Origin: a bacterium
GTDB lineage: Bacteria > Sumerlaeota > Sumerlaeia > MVZB01
Reading direction: 5' to 3'
Assembly (NCBI GenBank): GCA_021372575.1
Contig: JAJFUE010000179.1
Coordinates: 1-41,381, forward strand
Length of the DNA stretch: 41,381 nt
Below, piece by piece: positions 27,425 through 34,720 of the stretch. The stretch's first letter is position 1. Each line of letters starts with the position of its first letter. Made by a program: the position numbers and the translations under genes. Below the pieces are notes generated by a model. It did no database searches. It saw nothing but the letters and a program-made list of their open reading frames with translations, and had not been told where the DNA came from.

Positions 27425-27557
27425 CGATGATGATCGAACCGGTAAACCGGTTCTGAAACTTCGGCGCATGTGTCCGGGGGTGGGTTCGGCTCGCAAGCTT
27501 GCCAAACCAACCCCCAGCTTTGGGATCGAACCACTTCGTGGTTCAAAAACATCATCG
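27425..27557. repeat. Cloverleaf-foldable palindromic element
   Basis: An outer perfect 8-bp inverted repeat, CGATGATG (27425-27432) and CATCATCG (27550-27557), encloses three hairpins. They are GAACCGG-TAAA-CCGGTTC (27436-27453), an imperfect ~15-bp stem (27476-27490 with 27501-27515) and GAACCAC-TTC-GTGGTTC (27528-27544). It may be a small mobile repeat or a structured RNA; no tRNA features such as an anticodon arm or CCA are present. Confidence 0.65.
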
Positions 27558-27619
27558 GCTCCACTTTTGAGGGACTACACGGGGATCGGTAGTCTTTCTC
27601 TGGCGCTCGGGCTACTGCA

Positions 27620-28924
27620 TTACAGCTTGACGATGCGGGCCTTGGGGTTGCGCAGGCGCTTGGTGGCGTTGCGCGTATCGACGATGAGTTTCGACTCGCG
27701 GCCGACCATGTTGAGGTTGACGGCCTCGTGGTCGGTGACGATGACGATGCAATCGGCGCGGCGCAGGCGGCCCGGCGTGAGCTCGATCGATTTCATGTCG
27801 ATCGAGTTCTCGTGCAGCACCGGGACGTGGGGGTCGTAATAGCTGACGTCGGCGCCGCGGTCGGCGAGCATCTCGATGATGTCGAGCGCGGGCGACTCGC
27901 GCACGTCGCTCACGTCGCGCTTGTAGGCGACGCCGACGACGATGATGCGCGAGCCGTTGACCGGCTTGGCGGCGTCGTTGAGCGCGTCGGAGACTTTCTG
28001 GACGACGTAGCGCGGCATGAAGCCGTTGATCTCGGCGGCCATCTCGATGAAGCGCGCCTGGTCGTCGAGGGTCTTGAGTTTCCACGCGAGGTAATGCGGG
28101 TCGATCGGGATGCAGTGGCCGCCGAGGCCCGGGCCGGGGTAGAACGGCATGAAGCCGAACGGCTTGGTGGCGGCGGCGTCGATCACTTCCCAAACGTCCA
28201 GGCCGAGCTTGTCGCACATGAGCGCCATCTCGTTGACCATGCCGATGTTGACGCTGCGGAACGTGTTCTCGAGCAGCTTGACCATCTCGGCGCATTTCGT
28301 CGAGCTGACGGGGATCACGTTCTGGAACACGCGGCCGTAGTATTTGACCGCGCGGCGCGTGCATTCGTCGGTGATGCCGCCGACGATCTTTGGAGTATTG
28401 CGGGTTTTCCATTTCGGGTTGCCGGGATCGACGCGCTCGGGCGAGAACGCGAGGAAAAAGTCCTCGCCGACCTTGAGGCCGGTCGATTCGAGGACTGGCA
28501 GGACGGCCTCGTCGGTCGTGCCGGGGTAGGTCGTCGATTCGAGGATGATCGTCTGGCCGCGCTGGAGGTGCTGTTGGATTTCATCGACGGCGGCGAGGAT
28601 GTAGGAGATGTCGGGGTCCTTGGTCTTGCGCAGGGGCGTCGGCACGCAGATGGAGACGGCCTCGACCTGTTCAAGGTGGCTGAAGTCCCACGTCGCGCGG
28701 ATCCTGCCGCTTTTGACGAGCGGCTCGAGCTCGGCGGTCGGGATGTCCTCGATGTAGGAGACGCCGTTGTTGATCGACTCGACCTTGTCGATGCTGACGT
28801 CGAAGCCGATGACGTTGAAGCCGCCGGTGCGGGCCATCTCGACGACCAGCGGCAGGCCGACGTATCCGAGGCCGATGACGCCAACGGTCGGCGTGGCCTT
28901 GCTGCGCGAAGCGTTCTTGCTCAT
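27620..28924 (-). CDS. Nucleotide-sugar dehydrogenase (UDP-N-acetylhexosamine/UDP-glucose 6-dehydrogenase family)
   Basis: 434 residues. The N-terminal Rossmann fold carries GVIGLGYVGLP (GxGxxG at 18-23). SICVPTPLRKTKDPD and ESTTYPGTT are family motifs, and FSPERVDPGN is more typical of the WbpA/WecC N-acetylhexosamine branch. The catalytic cysteine is C271 in PGPGLGGHCIPIDP. The C-terminal UDP-sugar-binding domain has VGVAYKRDVSDVRESPALDI. It oxidises the C6 hydroxyl of a UDP-sugar to a uronate in two NAD-dependent steps, supplying surface polysaccharide precursors. A small membrane-protein gene lies 27 bp upstream in the same direction, so they may be co-transcribed. The exact sugar cannot be decided by eye. 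Confidence 0.93.
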   Translation of the reverse strand: MSKNASRSKATPTVGVIGLGYVGLPLVVEMARTGGFNVIGFDVSIDKVESINNGVSYIEDIPTAELEPLVKSGRIRATWDFSHLEQVEAVSICVPTPLRKTKDPDISYILAAVDEIQQHLQRGQTIILESTTYPGTTDEAVLPVLESTGLKVGEDFFLAFSPERVDPGNPKWKTRNTPKIVGGITDECTRRAVKYYGRVFQNVIPVSSTKCAEMVKLLENTFRSVNIGMVNEMALMCDKLGLDVWEVIDAAATKPFGFMPFYPGPGLGGHCIPIDPHYLAWKLKTLDDQARFIEMAAEINGFMPRYVVQKVSDALNDAAKPVNGSRIIVVGVAYKRDVSDVRESPALDIIEMLADRGADVSYYDPHVPVLHENSIDMKSIELTPGRLRRADCIVIVTDHEAVNLNMVGRESKLIVDTRNATKRLRNPKARIVKL

Positions 28925-28951
28925 GGGTTCTCTTTCTTTGCTCGATTCTGA

Positions 28952-29185
28952 TTACAAGTCGTCACGCCCGGGGGCGGTCGGCGTCGCCGATGCGGCCGGC
29001 GCCTTCCAGGCCACACGGACAGACCTTATTATTCCCCAACCGATCAATGCAGGCAACACTCCAAGAATGGGTGGCAGGGTGAAATTGGCGCGGCACCCGA
29101 CGAACGCGCCCGGCACGCCCAGGATCAGGAACAGGATCGCGAGCACGAAGGCCAGCGCCGCGCACACCTTGTCGAACGTGTTCAT
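28952..29185 (-). CDS. Small two-helix membrane protein, unknown function
   Basis: 77 residues. Two hydrophobic helices, KVCAALAFVLAILFLILGV (about 6-24) and LPPILGVLPALIGWGII (about 37-53), are joined by a short loop with one cysteine. The tail is polar, Ala/Pro-rich and disordered. AAAGGA lies about 13 nt before the ATG. It sits 27 bp upstream of the nucleotide-sugar dehydrogenase gene. I do not recognise a family. Coding is supported by the ribosome-binding site, the amphipathic layout and the operon-like spacing. Confidence 0.7.
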   Translation of the reverse strand: MNTFDKVCAALAFVLAILFLILGVPGAFVGCRANFTLPPILGVLPALIGWGIIRSVRVAWKAPAASATPTAPGRDDL

Positions 29186-29323
29186 GGCCGTGCGAGGTCC
29201 TTTCTTTTGCGGGTTCGATCTTGAAACTTACAATATGATTTGGGTGGCGAATTACCAATCAAATTCTTGCAACCGTGACGGAATGCGGTTTTGATCGAGG
29301 CGAATCGACGAGGGGGGATCAAA

Positions 29324-30232
29324 ATGCGGTTGGTCAGTTATCGGGCAAATGCGGCGTGGCGGGCCGGGATCGTGGTTGGCGAATGCGTTGCGGACCTGGA
29401 ACGGGCCGGGCGCGCAAACGGCTGGAAATTGCCGGCGACGGTCCGCGAACTGCTGGAAACGGACAAAAATTTGTCGGCCGCGAAACGGGTGGAAAAACAA
29501 TTGATGCACGCCGCGAGGAAGCCGCGTTGGCTGATGCATGTGAGCGATCTCGAGCTGGGCCCGCCGATCCCAGACCCGCAGAAGATCATTGCGCTCGGTT
29601 TCAACTATCGCAGCCATGCCGACGAGCAGACGGCGTTCTTCAGGAAGCCAATCGAGCCGCCGAAAACGCCGGTGATCTTCGCGAAGTATGCGAGCGCGCT
29701 GGTCGGACCACGCGCTGCGATCGTGTTGCCGCCGCAAGACCTGACGAAAGAAGTCGATTATGAAGTCGAGCTCGTCGCGGTGATCGGAAGGGCGGCGAGG
29801 GGAGTGAGCGAGGCCGACGCGCTGAAATACGTCGCGGGCTACATGGTGATGAACGACGTGTCGGCGCGCGACTGCCAGTTCGGCGACCGGCAGTGGACGC
29901 GCGCCAAGAGCTTCGACACGTTCGCGCCGTGCGGGCCGTGGCTGGTCACGCCGGACGGAATCAAGGAATGGCCGCTGCGGTTGTGGACGAAACTCAACGG
30001 CGAGACCGTGCAGGGCAGCACGACCGGCGACATGATCTTTTCGGCGGCGCACGTGATCGCGTATCTCTCGCGTGGGATGACGCTCGTGCCGGGGGACCTG
30101 ATTGCAACCGGCACGCCGGCGGGGGTGGGCAAGTTCAGGATTCCGGAGAGGATGCTGAGGGATGGGGATGTTGTAGCGTGCGGGGTTGAGGGGATTGGGG
30201 AATTGGTGAATGAAGTAAGATCCGAAAGATGA
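29324..30232 (+). CDS. Fumarylacetoacetate hydrolase (FAH) family protein
   Basis: 302 residues. A variable N-terminal part (1-75) precedes the FAH core: KIIALGFNYRSHADE, then metal ligands E147 and E149 in VDYEVELVAVIG and D178 in MVMNDVSARDCQ. KSFDTFAPCGPWLVTPD and LVPGDLIATGTPAGVG are hallmarks of the acylpyruvase/2-hydroxyhepta-2,4-diene-1,7-dioate isomerase/2,4-diketo-3-deoxy-L-fuconate hydrolase branch. It cleaves or isomerises C-C bonds in 2-oxo acids with Mg2+; the real substrate is undetermined. Start 29324 is preferred over 29291 because AGGGGGGA precedes it and the product starts MRLVSYR as in relatives. It is divergent from the small membrane-protein gene. Confidence 0.92.
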   Translation: MRLVSYRANAAWRAGIVVGECVADLERAGRANGWKLPATVRELLETDKNLSAAKRVEKQLMHAARKPRWLMHVSDLELGPPIPDPQKIIALGFNYRSHADEQTAFFRKPIEPPKTPVIFAKYASALVGPRAAIVLPPQDLTKEVDYEVELVAVIGRAARGVSEADALKYVAGYMVMNDVSARDCQFGDRQWTRAKSFDTFAPCGPWLVTPDGIKEWPLRLWTKLNGETVQGSTTGDMIFSAAHVIAYLSRGMTLVPGDLIATGTPAGVGKFRIPERMLRDGDVVACGVEGIGELVNEVRSER

Positions 30233-30262
30233 AACCAGATAAGGTTTTTGCGCGGCATACAT

Positions 30263-30292
30263 AAAAAAAGGGGCGGTCATTTCGACCGCCCC
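30263..30292 (-). terminator. Rho-independent terminator for the beta-helix/InlB protein gene
   Basis: A 9-bp stem, GGGGCGGTC (30270-30278) with GACCGCCCC (30284-30292), has a 5-nt loop and seven T on the minus strand (A at 30263-30269). It also lies just past the plus-strand FAH gene and may weakly serve it. Confidence 0.88.
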
Positions 30293-30321
30293 AACATGTT
30301 TCATCGTGAATTCGGGCAAGA

Positions 30322-33300
30322 CTACTCGAGAACCGCCCAACCGTGAGCACGGTTGACGACGCCCACGCCCGGGCCGATGCCGGTATAAACATCGCCGTAG
30401 TCGCCGTTGCATCCAACGGGGCCGCCCACGGAGTCGGCCGTTTTCAGCAGGTTGTTCATGTAGCGCACGTCGCCACCCGCTGCGTCGGAATAATTCGGGT
30501 TGGACGAAACGTCGCCCGTGCCGGCGGTGTAGCCCACGTTGGCCGTGGCGCCGAACACGTTGTTGTAGCTCGAATTGAACACGCTCGGCGAGGCGATCTG
30601 GGTCAGGTTGATCGCCTGAGCGCCCTGCGAATAGATGTTACTATTCGTGATGTTCATGATGATCGAGCCATTGGCCACGTTCCTCACGAGCGCTGAAGCC
30701 GGGGCAATGCCCAGGTGCACGAGGTCGCAGTGATCGAGGCTCAGCCGCACCGGGCTGCCCGTGCCGGCATTCTGCGAACCGGCATCCAACGTGCCGTAGG
30801 CCGCGTTGGTGCCGCCGGAGCCGAGCAGGACGCAGCGGTTCAGCGTGATGCTCGTCCCGAGCGGGCCGATCTTGCCGAACGCCGGATAGTTCATCGGGCC
30901 CTGGAAGATGCTGTTCTGGATGCGGCCGGTCCACTGGGAGGCGGCGTTGAAGGCAACAACCGGTCCCCACGGGATATTGGCGGTGCCGATGAGGGTGTTC
31001 TCACCGAAGGTGCCGATATCGACGTTGTTGAGGTTGAGCGTCGCGCTGGTGTAGCTCAGCCACAAGCCGGCACGGACGTAGCCCTTGATCCGGACGTGAT
31101 CCAAGGTGTAGGTCGGACCCGGGATCCTGCGCGTGACAGGGGTGCCGCCCGTCGGGCTGTTGTTGGACAGGTCAATGCCCGTGCAGCCGACGCGGTCGGT
31201 GGAGACGCCGCCCGCGGCGTAATCAGCGCGGTTCAGGTTCATGTTGACGTAGCGGAGCGTCACCGAGCACGGGTTCTGGTGGTGGGCAATGCCCGTCACC
31301 GGAGCATACGTGGTCGGGCCGGTTGACACGATGTCGCAGTTCTCGATGCGGACCGTGCTGCCGGTGGTCACGCCCATATAGATGTGGCCGACAGGCATGG
31401 TGGCGGCATTCGCGGTGCCCCACTTCATGTACTGGAAGGTAATCCGGCCGCCGCTCAGCGATCCGAGCTGGATCGTGACCGGGCTGGCGGTAACCCCAAG
31501 GATGATCGGACACGTGGTCGTATTGTCAGCCTGCTCGACCTTCGGAGACTGTCCGGCCGTGGCGATCAGGTTGACCGACTTGTTGATCCGGAGGTTCTCC
31601 TTGTAAGTCGCGCTGTTGACGATCTCGACGGTCTCGCCCTCGGCGGCCGCGTTGATGGCGGCCTGGATGGTGCCGTACTGCGTCGGGACCTTGATCGAGT
31701 TGATATCGACGGCGAAATTCGCCGTGACGCTGATGTCGGCGGTCACGTTCGTGTCGGTGCGGGCGGCCGTGAGGACGCCGTCACTCCAATTGACGAAGTG
31801 GTAGTTGGAGTTTGCGACCGCGGTCACCTGGGTGCCGTTGCCGCCGTGATCGACGGTCTGCGGCGTCGTGCCGCTGATCGTGCCATTTGAGCCGGCGGTG
31901 TAGGTCAGGGTGTGGGTGTTGATGGCGAAGGTGGCCGTGACGCTGATGTTCGCGGTCACGTTCGTGTCGGTGCGGGCGGCCGTGAGGACGCCGTCGCTCC
32001 AACTGACGAAGTGGTAGTTGGAGTTTGCGACCGCGGTCACCTGGCTGCCGTTGCCGCCGTGATCGACGGTCTGCGGCGTCGTGCCGGTGATCGTGCCGTT
32101 CGCGCCGGCCGTGTAGGTCAGCGTGAACTGCGTAAGCGCTTCGAATGTCGCCGTCGTGGTCAGGTCGGCCGTGAAGACGTCCTGGCGCGTCGGGTTGGTG
32201 CTGTTGTTGTCGAGCCACTTCGAGAAGGCATAGCCCGAGGCCGGGGCCGCCGTGACCGACGGGCCGCTGGCGCCGTGGTCGGCGGTGCCGGTGACGCTCG
32301 CGGCGCCGTTGACGGTGCCGTTTGCGCCCGCGACGTAGTTGTAGTTGTAAGTGTTGATCGCGAAGCTGGCCGTATGCGTCGCATTCGCGGCCACGTTGAA
32401 GTCGGTGCGCGGGTTGGACGTCAGGGCGTCTTCCCACTGCGTGAAGTGATACCCGGTCGCCGGGATCGCCGTCACAGGCGTGCCGTTCAGGTTCCAGCCG
32501 ATGACCTGCGAAAGCGTGCCGGTGACTTCACCGTTGGCCGCCGCTGCATAATTCACGGTGTAGGTGTCGAGGATGAAGTTGGCCTTGAAGATCTTGCTGG
32601 AGGTGATCGCCGTGTCGGTGCGCGACAGGCTCATGTTGCTGTCGCTCCAGCCACCCCACGTGTAGTGGGCGTTGACGGCCGCCGTCTTGGCCGGGCAGCT
32701 GTCGCCGGAGTTGATGTTGTACGTCGTCGAGGTGACGCCATCGATCGTGCCGCCCGCCGTCGGGTTGGCCGCATACCGGACGCCGATCTTGTTTTCGATC
32801 GTGCCGGAGGCGATGTCGCCGTAACCGGCGTCGATGCCGATCGGGCCGCCGAGCGCGTCAGCGGTCTTGAGCGCCGTGTTGCTGTAACGAACGTCGCCGG
32901 CCTCGGGATACAGATAACCCGGATCGACGGACAGATCGCCCGCACCGGCACCGACCGTGATGCCCGAGCTGGCTACCGGCCCGAACCAGTTATTGTTGTT
33001 CTCCACGATGCTGATTGGGAACGAAGTCGTATTCGCCAAATTAATAAACGCCGCGTTGTTAGCCGAGTAGACGTTGCAGTTGGTGACCGTCAGACTCGTC
33101 GCGGTGTTTGCGCGCTGGCTTGCCGGCCGGGCGAAGCACGCCACGTTCGTGAGCGTCGTCGTCGTCATGTCGACGATATCGCAATGGTCAAAGTGAATTT
33201 GTTGCGGTCTGGCAGCTGTCCAGGTGCCACCATTCGCATAGAAGGTAACGGGGCCATACCCGGCGCTCGCGCCCGGGGCCTGGCCGCCCGACGCATTGCG

Positions 33301-34329
33301 GGGATACTTCGTCACGAAAACGCTGCGCGTGAGCGTCGCGCTCGTAAATGCCGGAACTGAGCCGTAAACCGGGTTTGCATAAGCGGCAGAGGTGCCACCG
33401 CCGCCCAGTTGCACGGCATTACCGACCGCCGGAGCGCGGAAGATGCATCTGTCAGCCTGCAAGGTGAATGGCGAGTAACCATTCCTGCTCTGAAGGCAGG
33501 ACGACGGGAAATCGGCGGCATTGGAGGTGGCCCCCAAGGTGCCGATATCGCAGTAACTCATGATCAATAACGCATTCATGTTGTTTAAGGAAATTCCGAC
33601 CGTGCCGAAATTCTTGATCCGGACGTGATCCAGAATGTAAGTCTCATGATTGCTGGATTGATAGTTATTGATATTCGGTCCCGACAGGATCCCAATCGCC
33701 TGGTTCGAGGCGGTGACCAGGTTGTTGGTGACACCCATGTCGATGTCAACGTAACTCAGCTTGATGAATTCGTTGCAATATCCAGCACTGAGGTAAGTAT
33801 TTTTGGTGGAGTGCTGAATCGCATGGATCGCCGGGTTGGAGCCGGTCTCGATGATATTCACGTTTTCCAGGATCGCGTAATTCGAATTGCCCTGGATAAA
33901 GTTAACGACCTGATATAAGGCGGTTGGGGCCGGCTGAGTTTGATACTGTATCGTAATGCGGCCGCCGGAGAGCGAACCGAGTTTCGCGCAGTTTGCCGTC
34001 GTTGTGCCGCCGGAGCCGTTCATGAACGCGACAAACGCGCGCATGTTGCCGAGCGAGGAAGGAACGGGGCCCGGCAGCTCGGGAATATTGCCCGCGTTGG
34101 TTATGACCGGGGTTTGGCCTAAATCGGCAGTGATGTAAACCACCTTGTTGATGATCAGTTGAGTTTCCGTGTAGGTCGCGCTATCGGTGATGTTGATCGT
34201 ATCACCGGCGGTGGCGGCGGTAATTGCTGCCGACAAAACGCCGGTCCCACCGCCCGAGATGTTGGTCGTTGCCGCGGTCGCGACCGACGCGAGCATGACA
34301 AACAACAAGGCCAAAACTATTTTCTTCAT
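30322..34329 (-). CDS. Large secreted protein: beta-helix, InlB B-repeats, beta-helix
   Basis: 1335 residues. Signal peptide MKKIVLALLFVMLASVATAA. Residues ~22-570 and ~880-1335 look like right-handed parallel beta-helices of the pectate-lyase/Beta_helix type: both open with a GTI/ITAATAGDTI-type start, then have many LxNVNI/LDHVRIKNFG rungs. Between them are five repeats of about 70 residues of the bacterial InlB B-repeat type (TYTAGANGTITGTTPQTVDH ... NYHFVSWSDG). The last two are nearly identical and come from a 213-bp tandem duplication (about 31700-32120). AGGAG lies 9 nt before the ATG. Base composition in the first third is lower in GC than the neighbours. Beta-helix proteins bind or cleave polysaccharide; no lyase active site is recognised, so adhesin/surface protein is equally likely. 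Confidence 0.85.
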   Translation of the reverse strand: MKKIVLALLFVMLASVATAATTNISGGGTGVLSAAITAATAGDTINITDSATYTETQLIINKVVYITADLGQTPVITNAGNIPELPGPVPSSLGNMRAFVAFMNGSGGTTTANCAKLGSLSGGRITIQYQTQPAPTALYQVVNFIQGNSNYAILENVNIIETGSNPAIHAIQHSTKNTYLSAGYCNEFIKLSYVDIDMGVTNNLVTASNQAIGILSGPNINNYQSSNHETYILDHVRIKNFGTVGISLNNMNALLIMSYCDIGTLGATSNAADFPSSCLQSRNGYSPFTLQADRCIFRAPAVGNAVQLGGGGTSAAYANPVYGSVPAFTSATLTRSVFVTKYPRNASGGQAPGASAGYGPVTFYANGGTWTAARPQQIHFDHCDIVDMTTTTLTNVACFARPASQRANTATSLTVTNCNVYSANNAAFINLANTTSFPISIVENNNNWFGPVASSGITVGAGAGDLSVDPGYLYPEAGDVRYSNTALKTADALGGPIGIDAGYGDIASGTIENKIGVRYAANPTAGGTIDGVTSTTYNINSGDSCPAKTAAVNAHYTWGGWSDSNMSLSRTDTAITSSKIFKANFILDTYTVNYAAAANGEVTGTLSQVIGWNLNGTPVTAIPATGYHFTQWEDALTSNPRTDFNVAANATHTASFAINTYNYNYVAGANGTVNGAASVTGTADHGASGPSVTAAPASGYAFSKWLDNNSTNPTRQDVFTADLTTTATFEALTQFTLTYTAGANGTITGTTPQTVDHGGNGSQVTAVANSNYHFVSWSDGVLTAARTDTNVTANISVTATFAINTHTLTYTAGSNGTISGTTPQTVDHGGNGTQVTAVANSNYHFVNWSDGVLTAARTDTNVTADISVTANFAVDINSIKVPTQYGTIQAAINAAAEGETVEIVNSATYKENLRINKSVNLIATAGQSPKVEQADNTTTCPIILGVTASPVTIQLGSLSGGRITFQYMKWGTANAATMPVGHIYMGVTTGSTVRIENCDIVSTGPTTYAPVTGIAHHQNPCSVTLRYVNMNLNRADYAAGGVSTDRVGCTGIDLSNNSPTGGTPVTRRIPGPTYTLDHVRIKGYVRAGLWLSYTSATLNLNNVDIGTFGENTLIGTANIPWGPVVAFNAASQWTGRIQNSIFQGPMNYPAFGKIGPLGTSITLNRCVLLGSGGTNAAYGTLDAGSQNAGTGSPVRLSLDHCDLVHLGIAPASALVRNVANGSIIMNITNSNIYSQGAQAINLTQIASPSVFNSSYNNVFGATANVGYTAGTGDVSSNPNYSDAAGGDVRYMNNLLKTADSVGGPVGCNGDYGDVYTGIGPGVGVVNRAHGWAVLE
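31695..32126. repeat. 213-bp tandem duplication encoding InlB repeats
   Basis: Two adjacent copies 213 bp apart (for example GTGTAGGTCA at 31898 and 32111) with only scattered differences. They encode repeats four and five of the InlB block, pointing to recent expansion or homogenisation. Confidence 0.85.
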
Positions 34330-34518
34330 AACGCCTGCTCCTAGTGAAAAAATTACAAGGATTTAATTCACGAAAAACCTCTCTTTTTTTGCCCTTCGTT
34401 CCCTCCTTCTGTTCGTATTTTGAGTTTCACGCACTCGGATCCAAATGTCCGAAATCTGCGTTAAACATTAACAAACACATAGGCATGCATGTCCGGGGCG
34501 AGAAATTCAGATGCTCAT

Positions 34519-34547
34519 ATCTAAATGGTTTTTCAGATTTGAGTCAA
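34519..34547 (-). promoter_or_regulatory. Candidate promoter of the beta-helix/InlB gene
   Basis: On the minus strand TTGACT (34542-34547) and TTAGAT (34519-34524) are 17 bp apart in AT-rich sequence. The leader would be about 185 nt, which is long for such a gene. Confidence 0.5.
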
Positions 34548-34663
34548 GCCAAAAGAAGAAAAATTTCACAATATGTTCATAAAGCTCGAAATCGAATTTT
34601 GTGATTTGAAGAATTTATAGGCAAAGTACCGGAAACGGCATTCCGACTGGTGGTTTCAAATAA

Positions 34664-34690
34664 TGACCGCCGCCAACCGGGCGGCGGTCA
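34664..34690 (-). terminator. Terminator-like hairpin after the first propeller gene
   Basis: An 11-bp stem, TGACCGCCGCC (34664-34674) with GGCGGCGGTCA (34680-34690), has a 5-nt loop. The minus-strand tail ATTATTTG is only moderately T-rich. Confidence 0.7.
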
Positions 34691-34720
34691 TTTTCGAACA
34701 CAGGGGGGCATCAACGGCGC

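Larger units (their letters stand above)
27292..27619. other. Intergenic region between the heparinase and nucleotide-sugar dehydrogenase genes
   Basis: 328 bp between convergent genes. It holds a heptamer array (27294-27335), a GC-rich terminator-like hairpin (27339-27369) and a ~133-bp cloverleaf-foldable element (27425-27557). No credible coding sequence is seen. Confidence 0.75.
34330..34720. other. AT-rich intergenic region upstream of the beta-helix/InlB gene
   Basis: 391 bp, clearly more AT-rich than the surroundings. It holds the promoter of the downstream minus-strand gene (34519-34547) and a terminator for the preceding one (34664-34690). An 86-codon plus-strand frame here has no coding support. 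Confidence 0.7.

Noticed and set aside
27425-27557. Considered as a tRNA or tmRNA because of the cloverleaf shape
   Set aside because: Arm lengths, lack of an anticodon loop and T-loop motifs, and total length do not fit.
34344-34604. 86-codon plus-strand frame in the AT-rich intergenic region
   Set aside because: No recognisable product, and it overlaps the probable promoter of the minus-strand gene.
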